Part shown: in pieces, positions 1-6,150 of the stretch
Layout: the number at the start of each line of letters is the position of its first letter
How positions within the stretch are numbered: position 1 is the stretch's first letter
Assembly: GCA_947448095.1 (NCBI GenBank)
Contig: CANFNN010000117.1
Coordinates: forward strand, 1-8,355
DNA from: Bacteriovoracaceae bacterium
Lineage (GTDB): Bacteria > Bdellovibrionota > Bacteriovoracia > Bacteriovoracales > Bacteriovoracaceae
Reading direction: 5' to 3'
DNA: 8,355 nucleotides
Made by a program: the position numbers and the translations under genes
Notes under the pieces: model-generated
Seen by the model: only the letters and a program-made list of their open reading frames with translations
The model's database searches: none
What the model was told of the DNA's origin: nothing

Positions 1-294
1 ATTAAAACCTATCAAGGTGGAATTTTAACTGCCGCCATTGATGATCACTTTGGCCCACTCTCCTACATTACCGCGGAAAGACCCTGCACCACTCTGTCAC
101 TGAACACGACTTTTCTTAAACCCTTCACAGAAAAGATGGGGTTTTGTATTATCGAGGCAGAAGTCCTGCAAAAAACAAAAGCTTTCATCTTCATGCGAGC
201 AGTAGTGATGTCCCCCGAGGGCGACTTACTTGCTCACGCGGAATCTCATGTGGCGATTTTAAGAGATGACCAACTTCAAAAGGTAAATGCATGA
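1..294 (+). CDS. PaaI-like hotdog-fold thioesterase (5' end missing)
   Basis: The reading frame is open from the first base to a TGA at 292-294, giving 97 residues; the start lies outside the window. The visible part matches the second half of a 4HBT/PaaI-type hotdog domain: a GGILTAAIDD segment, where PaaI-family enzymes carry the helix with the acidic catalytic residue (D14 or D15 of the fragment), then a beta strand reading TTLSLNTTFLKPF, the usual 'T.sLnv.FlrP' signature, and later strands with AHAESHVAI. Enzymes of this fold hydrolyse the thioester of acyl-CoA or aryl-CoA; the substrate cannot be read from sequence. The stop codon overlaps the start of the next gene (ATGA), so the two are co-transcribed and probably translationally coupled. 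The fold call is firm; the substrate is unknown. Confidence 0.8.
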   Translation: MKTYQGGILTAAIDDHFGPLSYITAERPCTTLSLNTTFLKPFTEKMGFCIIEAEVLQKTKAFIFMRAVVMSPEGDLLAHAESHVAILRDDQLQKVNA

Positions 295-755
295 AAAGTT
301 TAATTTTTGATCTGCGGCAGAGGTTTTTAGAAAAAGCGATTAACTTCTATGGTCCCTTTGTGGGTGCAGGAGTGAAGCTGGAATCTATGTCTAAGGATTA
401 TCGCCAGGCCAAAGTCACCATGCCATTAAGATTCTACAACAAAAACTATATGGGCACTCAATTTGGGGGATCGCTTTATTCCATGGTTGACCCTTGGTAC
501 ATGCTGATGCTGATAAAAAATCTGGGGAAAAATTATATTGTCTGGGATAAGGGAGCTACCATTCGCTTCAAAAAACCAGGCACGGGTAAAGTCCACGCCC
601 ATTTTCATCTCACTCAGGAAGTAATTGACGAGATCAAGGCGAACGTTGAAGAGAACACTAAGATGGATAAAATCTTTAAGGTCGAAATTCGAGACGATGC
701 TGGGACACTGATCTGTGAAGTTGATAAAGTGGTGTATGTAAGAAAAAAAACTTAG
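291..755 (+). CDS. DUF4442 hotdog-fold protein (putative thioesterase)
   Basis: This 154-residue protein has the DUF4442 signature: a YNKNYMGTQFGGSLYSMVDP stretch (residues 49-68), then YMLMLIKNLG, IVWDKGA and IRFKKPG. Established knowledge places DUF4442 in the hotdog-fold superfamily with PaaI/4HBT thioesterases; the GGSLYSMVD helix is the counterpart of the catalytic helix, with D67 the likely acidic residue. No signal peptide or membrane segment is visible, so it should be cytoplasmic. The start is supported by AAAAGGT at 278-284 and by the ATGA overlap with the upstream thioesterase gene. Two different hotdog proteins in tandem suggest linked acyl-CoA or acyl-carrier substrates, but no substrate is established. 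Its TAG overlaps the stop of the convergent lipoprotein gene, leaving no room for a terminator. Confidence 0.85.
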   Translation: MKSLIFDLRQRFLEKAINFYGPFVGAGVKLESMSKDYRQAKVTMPLRFYNKNYMGTQFGGSLYSMVDPWYMLMLIKNLGKNYIVWDKGATIRFKKPGTGKVHAHFHLTQEVIDEIKANVEENTKMDKIFKVEIRDDAGTLICEVDKVVYVRKKT

Positions 756-1498
756 GGGTAAAAATCCTGTCCATATTTAATTTGATGATACGACTGCATC
801 AGGGAATCACGGATCACGTTGTAGAAGCATTTGTTTTCCCCACCAAACGGGTAAATTACGAGCGGTTTAAACAGGGATTCTTCATTAAGCCTCCATCCTT
901 TGGGCAAACTTACTGAAGTGCTAGGATGTCCATCTGCAGTTGCATGCATGATCGCTTTTTCACCATTGGGACCATAAAGAAAAATCGCCCGATCATTAAA
1001 AACAAGTCTATGACATTTTTCAGTCACTACAAATGCCAATTGACCTGATTTTACTTTTGAGGGATCGCACTCTTTGGAATTTTTTGGAAGGCAATCTGCG
1101 GCCACAATTTTTGAGAGAGCGATCCATGAGTAATGATTAATATGTTCGATCTGTTTGCAACTCTCACCTACACAATCTGGCTGAGCTTGTGGTGACCTGA
1201 TAAAACAGGATTGAGTAAATAAAATATGACGATCAGAATTTTTAACGTTTGGAAAACTAGGCTTGTAACTCTCCCACTTTTTATCAGAAATGGGATTTTC
1301 CCCTCCAGCAATCACAACGGTTAGCTTCTTTGCCATCAAAACTTCTTTTGCTATACCTTCTTGTATTGGGGGATTTAAGCAGACTTCCTGCATTGGCCAA
1401 TTTGAATGCTGAGTCGAATAATGAACCTGAGCTTCCTCGCTTGTAGGAAGTTTTAAACAACTCGTTGTGAGAAATAAGATAAGAAAATAAAGTTTCAT
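752..1498 (-). CDS. Probable cysteine-rich lipoprotein of unknown function
   Basis: I do not recognise this 248-residue protein. It begins MKLYFLILFLTTSC: a short charged start, a hydrophobic core and a cysteine at position 14 that fits lipoprotein signal peptidase processing, although the lipobox (TTSC, with leucine at -4) is not ideal. Eight more cysteines follow (40, 98, 109, 114, 136, 144, 162, 224), an even number compatible with disulfides in the periplasm. The C-terminal third has motif-like segments (HATADGHPS, LPKGWRLNEE, IYPFGGENKC, SYHQIKYGQDFYP) that look conserved rather than random. Its ATG overlaps the TAA of the hydroxylase gene by one base (TAATG), so it is the third gene of a leftward operon and probably reinitiates translation. 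A surface or envelope role is inferred from the signal only. Confidence 0.7.
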   Translation of the reverse strand: MKLYFLILFLTTSCLKLPTSEEAQVHYSTQHSNWPMQEVCLNPPIQEGIAKEVLMAKKLTVVIAGGENPISDKKWESYKPSFPNVKNSDRHILFTQSCFIRSPQAQPDCVGESCKQIEHINHYSWIALSKIVAADCLPKNSKECDPSKVKSGQLAFVVTEKCHRLVFNDRAIFLYGPNGEKAIMHATADGHPSTSVSLPKGWRLNEESLFKPLVIYPFGGENKCFYNVIRDSLMQSYHQIKYGQDFYP

Positions 1499-2217
1499 TA
1501 AGAGCGCCTTTCCGTTTTCATCAATTTATCCCAGAAAAGAAAATAGAGTCCGAAGTTTGAATTGAAATACTTATGATGATGACTGTGGTGAGTCGCGGTA
1601 TTGACCCACTTATAGGGAAAGGCCCGCTTAATCTTTTGTGGCATAAGATCCACTCCCAGATGTCCTTTTAAATTATTCAAAAAAGAGATGAGTGAGAAAA
1701 CGATCAGAACCGTGGTGTGAATCGGCATAAAAAATACCACTGGCACTATCCATGCTGCCTCAAAAAACGCCTCGATGGGATGAAACGAGTAAGTCGCAAG
1801 CGGCGTAGGATTAGTCGACACGTGGTGAGTCTGATGAGAGATCTTATAAAAGCGTGGGTGGTGAAAGGTTCGATGCATCCAATAGAAATAAGTATCATTA
1901 ATCAGAATAACTACGGGTAGAGATAGGAAGAACCACCAAACAGGATAGTCATTTATGTTTTTATATAGCATTGTCAGTGGCTTTATTTTTGGATGCATAA
2001 AAAATGAAAAAATCAGACCAAAGATAATAACTGTAGAGAATGAATGTTTGATTTCATGCAGGATTTGCTTTTTTGAAATTTCTGAATTTTGGATCTGAAA
2101 TTTTTTAAAAAATCCTGGGGCCAAACGAAAAATGAACAGATACGCCCCACCGGATAATAAAAAATACCTCAGCAATTGAATTGCTGATAATTTTGAAAAT
2201 AAAAAGATCTCTTCCAT
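1498..2217 (-). CDS. Fatty acid hydroxylase / sterol desaturase family membrane protein
   Basis: This 239-residue integral membrane protein belongs to the fatty acid hydroxylase superfamily (PF04116), non-haem di-iron enzymes that use O2 to hydroxylate or desaturate lipids. The ligand clusters are all present: HRTFHH (115-120), HQTHH (128-132), a lone H146 in SFHP, H186 in GHLG, and HHSHHH (210-215), which ends the usual set. Hydrophobic helices lie around residues 11-33, 57-75, 91-108 and 150-181, with the histidines on the cytoplasmic side in this family. Length is normal for bacterial members. It starts 10 bases after the small upstream gene and overlaps the lipoprotein gene by one base; no Shine-Dalgarno is seen. 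The substrate cannot be assigned: fatty acid, carotenoid, hopanoid/sterol and ceramide-type lipids are all known in this superfamily. Confidence 0.93.
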   Translation of the reverse strand: MEEIFLFSKLSAIQLLRYFLLSGGAYLFIFRLAPGFFKKFQIQNSEISKKQILHEIKHSFSTVIIFGLIFSFFMHPKIKPLTMLYKNINDYPVWWFFLSLPVVILINDTYFYWMHRTFHHPRFYKISHQTHHVSTNPTPLATYSFHPIEAFFEAAWIVPVVFFMPIHTTVLIVFSLISFLNNLKGHLGVDLMPQKIKRAFPYKWVNTATHHSHHHKYFNSNFGLYFLFWDKLMKTERRS

Positions 2218-2227
2218 GGACGACTAA

Positions 2228-2464
2228 CTAAACAGCGTGAGCGGCCTGTTCATCTCCATGAGAATACAAAGACCAGCCTCGAGATTTTTTAGAAAAAGAC
2301 ATCTTTTCACCAGAGTCTAAAGTCCCCACCAGGCGTTTGCCGTCAGAGCTTTCACCAGCGATCGTGAAAAACTTAATCGATTGGGACCAGTCATTAAAAC
2401 GTACTTTGAGGTTATTTTTTTTACCAGAAAGTCTCCAAACGCTGTCTAAACTAAACCAATGCAT
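2228..2464 (-). CDS. Small hypothetical protein, first gene of the hydroxylase operon
   Basis: I do not recognise this 78-residue protein. It has no signal peptide, membrane segment or cysteine. The composition (alternating hydrophobic and polar residues, KVRFNDWSQSIKFFTIAGESSDGKR split by turns, later MSFSKKSRGWSLYSHG) suggests a small beta-rich cytoplasmic domain. It is believable as a gene because it has the best ribosome binding site in the window (AAGGAG six bases before the ATG), it lies 10 bases upstream of the hydroxylase gene on the same strand, and it fills the space between two real genes. It is probably the first gene of a three-gene transcript. No function can be inferred beyond that association. 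Confidence 0.65.
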   Translation of the reverse strand: MHWFSLDSVWRLSGKKNNLKVRFNDWSQSIKFFTIAGESSDGKRLVGTLDSGEKMSFSKKSRGWSLYSHGDEQAAHAV

Positions 2465-2470
2465 AGTCCA

Positions 2471-2476
2471 CTCCTT
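2471..2476 (-). promoter_or_regulatory. Strong Shine-Dalgarno of the small hypothetical gene
   Basis: Read on the minus strand this is AAGGAG, six bases before the ATG at 2464. It is the clearest ribosome binding site in the window and fixes the start of the small protein, in contrast to several neighbours that have none. Confidence 0.75.
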
Positions 2477-2524
2477 GGATTCTGTTGTCAGTTCTCTACT
2501 GCCCTGTTAGAAATATCATACAAG

Positions 2525-3481
2525 ATGAGTACAAATTTACCTAATAAATCATCGTCGCGAGCAGGACGATTTAAGAAAAAGTTAGTTCCTCAAGAAGCCC
2601 TTGAAAAGGAAGCCCCAGTCATTCAAGAGCGAATGACTCCGCTTCTTGAATTGTTTCATCAAGGTCAGCTTTCGCCCGCTGACTTCACCGCCAGCTATAT
2701 CTTGTGTGTTCTCTCCTACCGCTATCCTGGTGCCTGGTTAGGCGCCAAACGCTCCGAGAAATTAACCAAGGATAACAAGCTTAGCTTTCCCCTTAGGGAA
2801 CTGAATTTTCCCTTTGAGCCAAATATTGAAAAACGTCTAAAGGGTTTCAGCACTGTGGGCGAAGTCTTTGAGCATTTTGCTTTCAAATCTACTCCGCTCA
2901 CTGTCAACCGCTCCATACTCAACTGGTCTACTGGAGAATATGGGCTTGAGCTAATGTTTCGCATCCCCAGACCCCAAGAAGTCCTGGATCAACAGAAATT
3001 CGCTCGCCGCTGCGTGACTGTGGTGCTGGAAAAAGAGCGGGCCAGTAAGTTCATCCTAGGAGAGCGTGATGCTTTAGGATTCACCATGCATGATCTCATT
3101 CATGCAGATCACTTTTATCACAACAACCAGTCTTTTCAAGGCCAGCTCGGCTTCTATGGATTTCTGGACTTTTGTATGAGCGAGAATCATTTTGAAGAGC
3201 TTCTAAAAATTCCGGGCTTTGAAGAGGAATTCGAATATTTGATTGCTGATATGAACGCTTATGCCATTCACTTAATGAAGTGCTTTAAGTCGGCCCTGAC
3301 GCATTATCATTTTGAGGGTGAGTCTTTTTTTAGTCGCTGGATTTTAAAATTGAACCTAGCACCCAATGAGCTGAATGTTTTCACGAGTCTTAACGGTCCA
3401 GAGTATCACGACTCTCAAGACGAGGTCCTTTTGAATCTTCTGTCTCGCTATCAAGTCGAGCGAAAGCGCCACTTACCATAG
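2525..3481 (+). CDS. Unknown protein with HDxxHxxHF motif
   Basis: I do not recognise this family. I chose the ATG at 2525 (318 residues, MSTNLPNK...) over the in-frame ATG at 2459, because the earlier one would overlap the divergent gene and adds a segment (MHSPLLGFCCQF) without a ribosome site. The N-terminus is basic (SSSRAGRFKKK) and the rest soluble-looking, with helical stretches. The striking part is FTMHDLIHADHFYHNN around residue 189: H189, D190, H193, H196 and H199 resemble a metal site. The HDxxH core recalls the COQ4 zinc motif (HDxxH-x11-E), but the glutamate position holds Q and the surroundings differ. A helix with DMNAYAIHLMKCF and HYHFE follows and could supply more ligands. 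Weak -10-like boxes lie just before the start. The 3' end overlaps the convergent ceramidase-like gene by 31 bases. Confidence 0.75.
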   Translation: MSTNLPNKSSSRAGRFKKKLVPQEALEKEAPVIQERMTPLLELFHQGQLSPADFTASYILCVLSYRYPGAWLGAKRSEKLTKDNKLSFPLRELNFPFEPNIEKRLKGFSTVGEVFEHFAFKSTPLTVNRSILNWSTGEYGLELMFRIPRPQEVLDQQKFARRCVTVVLEKERASKFILGERDALGFTMHDLIHADHFYHNNQSFQGQLGFYGFLDFCMSENHFEELLKIPGFEEEFEYLIADMNAYAIHLMKCFKSALTHYHFEGESFFSRWILKLNLAPNELNVFTSLNGPEYHDSQDEVLLNLLSRYQVERKRHLP

Positions 3482-4113
3482 AAGTATAAAGTCAGGGCCG
3501 TTCCTAAGTGCCAGACACTGTGGCCAGATAGCCAGCTTTCAGGATCACAAATCACTTTTAACTCATCCAACATGAAGAGGGCAAATGAAGCGAAAAGGGT
3601 TCCAAGCGCCAGATGCAGATCCCGCGCTTTCCAAAAAGCTTTCCCTTCGGCATACAACAACTCAGCAATCGCGATTCCAAAAATCACGACACACATGCTG
3701 ACTTTGAACCACTTATCCAGTGAGTAAAAAGTTACCCAGAGACTGACTTGATAAATCAATAAGAGAACTACCAATGCTGGAGTAGAACTGACTCGTTTCA
3801 CGAGCCATTTATAAAGCGCAAAAAAGCTCATCACTAAAACAATCCCAGCAAAATCCATCGCCATGGCAAATTCAAGAAAACTTCCATGAGCAAAATGACT
3901 GGAGAGACCAAGGATGATTAACGAGAGGACCCAGAGTTTTAATTCCTGGGATTTTTCTTTTACATTGATATAGAGAACGGCTGCAAAAATGAGATGAAAT
4001 AAAGAGCTCCAAAAAGCCGAAGGCTGAGCAATCAGCACATCAAGATTAACGGCTTCACACCCACAGTTATCGGGTAGACAGAGAGCTCGAGGAAAAGCTG
4101 ACCAAATATTCAT
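3451..4113 (-). CDS. CREST-superfamily membrane hydrolase, alkaline-ceramidase-like
   Basis: This 220-residue protein has about seven hydrophobic helices and the residue pattern of the CREST superfamily (alkaline ceramidases, PAQR receptors, Per1), zinc-dependent membrane amidases or lipid hydrolases. Compared with what is known for human ACER3 (S77, H81, D92, H217, H221), it shows S72-x3-H76, D87 with the same 11-residue spacing, and H198-x3-H202 (GHSVWHLG) near the C-terminus, so the whole zinc/catalytic set is present. The N-terminal PDNCGCEA (14-21) and QPSAFWSSL (30-38) correspond to the ceramidase entry region with the acidic, calcium-associated loop. It probably cleaves an amide-linked lipid in the inner membrane; ceramide is only one candidate. 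It starts at a TAATG overlap with the thioesterase gene, last in a three-gene operon. Confidence 0.85.
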   Translation of the reverse strand: MNIWSAFPRALCLPDNCGCEAVNLDVLIAQPSAFWSSLFHLIFAAVLYINVKEKSQELKLWVLSLIILGLSSHFAHGSFLEFAMAMDFAGIVLVMSFFALYKWLVKRVSSTPALVVLLLIYQVSLWVTFYSLDKWFKVSMCVVIFGIAIAELLYAEGKAFWKARDLHLALGTLFASFALFMLDELKVICDPESWLSGHSVWHLGTALTLYFYGKWRFRST

Positions 4114-4520
4114 TAGATTAAAAACCTGTTTTGAATTTCTTCCGTTATTTTTTCTGATCGCCCAGTTTTGAGATTAATCATGGTGTAAAGCATGATGCCG
4201 TCACAAGAAACTTTATCACTCTTCTTATTCACAATTTCAAATTCAACGATCACGTCACTTCCCTCAAAGTTTTTCACTTGAGTTGAGATTAGCATGATGT
4301 CGCCCATAACTAGAGGACGCTTAAAATTGAGCTCGGCCCTTTTCACTACGAAGCCGTAGCCCATGATCATGAATTCCTCCATGCTCATTTTATAGCAACG
4401 AACCATCTGATCATAACGGGCGGCCTGAATATAATCGAGATAATGAGAATTATGCACATGTTGAAACATGTCGATGTCGTCAGGACGAACAGCAATCTCA
4501 GAAGTAAAACGAGTGGTCAT
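4113..4520 (-). CDS. YbgC/FadM-like acyl-CoA thioesterase
   Basis: This 135-residue protein is a full-length single hotdog domain of the 4-hydroxybenzoyl-CoA thioesterase class. The diagnostic segment DIDMFQHVHNSHYLDYIQAAR carries the catalytic aspartate D17 and the HVHN loop that precede the long central helix (family pattern D-x-D/Q-x2-GHVNN-x2-YL). The core then alternates strands: VVKRAELNFKRPL, IMLISTQVKNFEG, VIVEFEIVNK. It is expected to be a cytoplasmic tetramer or dimer of dimers hydrolysing acyl-CoA thioesters; the substrate is not readable. Its ATG overlaps the stop of the QueD-like gene by four bases (ATGA), and its TAA overlaps the ATG of the ceramidase-like gene (TAATG), so all three are translated from one message. 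It is a different hotdog subfamily from the two genes at the left edge. Confidence 0.92.
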   Translation of the reverse strand: MTTRFTSEIAVRPDDIDMFQHVHNSHYLDYIQAARYDQMVRCYKMSMEEFMIMGYGFVVKRAELNFKRPLVMGDIMLISTQVKNFEGSDVIVEFEIVNKKSDKVSCDGIMLYTMINLKTGRSEKITEEIQNRFLI

Positions 4521-4960
4521 AGTTCAAAGATCGCAGAATTTTTTTCATTCTCACGCACTTCCACTTTAGTGATCCATGCGCGTTTGCCGTAAAGCGATTC
4601 AAGAATCTTACTGGCTTCTTGATAAACATAAAGAGCTGTCCCCTCCATTCCTGGGTTAGGCAGCACTCTTAACTGAATCGCCCCACGCTGATCAAGTGCT
4701 CTAAAGGCTTCGAGTTCAGGATCATCCTGAGCAATCAAAAAAGTATGATCAAAGATTTGATCGAGCCACTTTTTTAAATCCTTAAGACCACCAAAATCTA
4801 CGACCCAGCCTTCTTTGGTGAGTTCAGAAGCCGCAAATTCAAAGTCAAAAGAACGGGAATATCCGTGCACAAAACGGCAATGGGACTCGGCCCGCCATTG
4901 TCTGTGGGTACAAGGGAAACCAGTAAAGCTTTTCGTTGATTTAAAATTTTTAGCATTCAT
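4517..4960 (-). CDS. 6-pyruvoyl-tetrahydropterin synthase / QueD family enzyme, divergent zinc site
   Basis: This 147-residue protein matches the PTPS/QueD fold, which acts on 7,8-dihydroneopterin triphosphate in queuosine (6-carboxy-tetrahydropterin) or tetrahydropterin synthesis. Visible motifs are PCTHRQW (H19, first zinc ligand), SHC (C28, catalytic-cysteine position), FVHGYS (H32), GWVVDFGGLK (D55), FDHT (D71-H72, catalytic pair) and NPGMEG (E106, counterpart of PTxEN). The third zinc histidine of the usual HGH is tyrosine here (Y34). From memory a subfamily with an HGY motif exists, so this may be a lineage feature rather than decay. No queC, queE or folE lies nearby, so the exact product is open. 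It is the first gene of the operon with the thioesterase and ceramidase-like genes; there is no clear Shine-Dalgarno, and TATGAT lies at 4977-4972 as a possible -10. Confidence 0.82.
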   Translation of the reverse strand: MNAKNFKSTKSFTGFPCTHRQWRAESHCRFVHGYSRSFDFEFAASELTKEGWVVDFGGLKDLKKWLDQIFDHTFLIAQDDPELEAFRALDQRGAIQLRVLPNPGMEGTALYVYQEASKILESLYGKRAWITKVEVRENEKNSAIFEL

Positions 4961-4994
4961 AAGTTATTCATATCATAAATCTCATCCTATCGCA

Positions 4995-5008
4995 CACGTT
5001 TATACGTG
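4995..5008. promoter_or_regulatory. Perfect palindrome in the queD-like/ung divergent region
   Basis: CACGT-TTAT-ACGTG is a perfect 5-bp inverted repeat with a 4-base spacer. It lies in the 81-bp divergent region, about 35 bases from either start codon, and overlaps the -35-like TTTATA proposed for ung. The position suits an operator controlling one or both genes. It does not match a standard LexA box that I know. That it is an operator is inference. Confidence 0.4.
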
Positions 5009-5026
5009 ACAGTTTAGCTGTAAAAT
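4999..5026 (+). promoter_or_regulatory. Possible ung promoter
   Basis: TTTATA at 4999-5004 (4 of 6 to the sigma70 -35) and TAAAAT at 5021-5026 (5 of 6 to the -10) are separated by 16 bases. The predicted transcript would begin near 5033, about nine bases before the ung ATG, consistent with the lack of a Shine-Dalgarno there. The -35 half overlaps the palindrome. Confidence 0.35.
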
Positions 5027-5041
5027 GTTGAATTTCTTCTT

Positions 5042-5716
5042 ATGAAAGTCTTCCCTTTAGAAAAATCCTGGAACCAATTACTTGGTCAAGAACTAGAAAA
5101 GTCCTATATGCATGAGCTTATGACTTTTTTAGACAAAGAGGGCAAGTCTGGTAAGACTCTTTATCCACAGTCGCAAGATATTTTTGCGGCACTTAATCTC
5201 ACGCCTTTTGATCAAGTCAAAGTGGTGATTTTAGGCCAAGACCCCTATCACGGTCCTAATCAGGCGCATGGCCTGTGTTTTTCGGTGAAGCCCGGAGTAA
5301 AGCCTCCTCCCTCGCTAGTGAATATTTTTAAAGAGTACAAAGAAGATCTCGGATTTCCTGTTCCAGATCATGGAAATCTTGCCGCCTGGGCCAAGCAGGG
5401 GGTGCTCCTGTTGAATAATGTGCTGACCGTGGAAGACGGAAAGGCCGGAAGTCACCACCTCAAAGGCTGGGAAGAGTTCACGAGTAAAATCATTGAACTA
5501 TTAAACGAGAAAAAAGAAAATCTGGTTTTTATTCTTTGGGGCTCTCCGGCCCAGAAGAAAGCCCAAAAAGTGGACGCCACTAAACACTACATAATAAAGT
5601 CCGTGCACCCATCGCCCTTATCCAGCTACCGTGGATTTTTTGGATCCAAACCCTTTTCCCAAACCAATAGCTATCTAAAATCAAAAGGCATCTCTCCAAT
5701 TGATTGGTCCCTCTAG
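5042..5716 (+). CDS. ung: Uracil-DNA glycosylase, family 1
   Basis: This 224-residue protein is a full-length family 1 uracil-DNA glycosylase, which removes uracil from DNA to start base excision repair. The water-activating loop GQDPYH is at 65-70 with catalytic D67; PPPSLVNIFKE (88-98) is the proline-rich DNA loop; LLLNNVLTVE (122-131) holds the uracil-recognising N125; LWGSPAQKK (165-173) is the usual 'LWG..Aq.K'; HPSPLSSYRGFFG (189-201) carries catalytic H189 and the minor-groove leucine loop. The common LLLNTVLTV reads LLLNNVLTV, a mild substitution. It is cytoplasmic and acts alone. It is transcribed divergently from the queD-like operon across a region with a palindrome, and no clear Shine-Dalgarno precedes the ATG. 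No convincing hairpin terminator follows it. Confidence 0.97.
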   Translation: MKVFPLEKSWNQLLGQELEKSYMHELMTFLDKEGKSGKTLYPQSQDIFAALNLTPFDQVKVVILGQDPYHGPNQAHGLCFSVKPGVKPPPSLVNIFKEYKEDLGFPVPDHGNLAAWAKQGVLLLNNVLTVEDGKAGSHHLKGWEEFTSKIIELLNEKKENLVFILWGSPAQKKAQKVDATKHYIIKSVHPSPLSSYRGFFGSKPFSQTNSYLKSKGISPIDWSL

Positions 5717-5778
5717 AGCACACTTGAATTTTTTATAGGCATGGCGCATCCCCTAGTCACATTGTGGTATTAAATAGC

Positions 5779-6150
5779 ATGAAAACTTTTATCCTGTTAT
5801 TTTCGCTCTCAATCAGTGCTTTGGCGGCAGATTACAATTGCCGCGTAGACGGCGTAAAACTGGAGCTTCGAGGCGAGCTAGAGATGATAAGTCTCACTGT
5901 GAGAGATTCTCAGACTGGAGAATTCTATTATGACGGAATCGTCTCAGAGGTTTTGAAGGGAAATAACCGAACAGAATTAATGTTTGAAACAAAGTCTCAT
6001 AATTTTCTTCAACTTCAATTTAAGACTACGGACTTAGATCAAGAAGCCGAAACCCTCTTCGGATTTGCTCGGGGCTGGTATGGGGCGGGATTTGTTGATT
6101 CAAGCCTTCGTTGCCAAAAAAAACTACCGAACTCTTTTCACAACCGCTAA
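5779..6150 (+). CDS. Small secreted protein of unknown function
   Basis: I do not recognise this protein. The ATG at 5779 gives 123 residues beginning with a classic Sec signal peptide (MKTFILLFSLSISALA, cleavage before ADYNC); an upstream in-frame GTG at 5764 would put extra residues in front of it and is less likely. The mature part is about 107 residues, beta-rich, with only two cysteines (YNCRVDG at the start, LRCQKK near the end), well placed for one disulfide joining the ends of a small beta sandwich or barrel. It is probably periplasmic or exported. No Shine-Dalgarno is visible; TGGTATTAAA ends five bases before the ATG. The last 27 bases overlap the 3' end of the methyltransferase gene on the other strand. 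Confidence 0.7.
   Translation: MKTFILLFSLSISALAADYNCRVDGVKLELRGELEMISLTVRDSQTGEFYYDGIVSEVLKGNNRTELMFETKSHNFLQLQFKTTDLDQEAETLFGFARGWYGAGFVDSSLRCQKKLPNSFHNR

Noticed and set aside
1717..1920. 67-residue plus-strand frame
   Set aside because: It is antisense to the fatty acid hydroxylase; its content is the complement of the histidine-rich region.
2459..2524. N-terminal extension of the HDxxH protein from an ATG at 2459
   Set aside because: It would overlap the divergent gene's start, lacks a ribosome site and adds a segment unlike the rest; the region is better read as the divergent promoter region.
3441..3465. Stem TCGCT/AGCGA near the 6/7 convergent junction as a terminator
   Set aside because: The stem is only 5 bp with a 9-base loop and no T-run follows.
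4815..5009. 64-residue open frame on the plus strand ahead of ung
   Set aside because: It is antisense to the start of the QueD-like gene; its CTKRQWDSARHC mirrors the complementary coding bases rather than showing a real protein.
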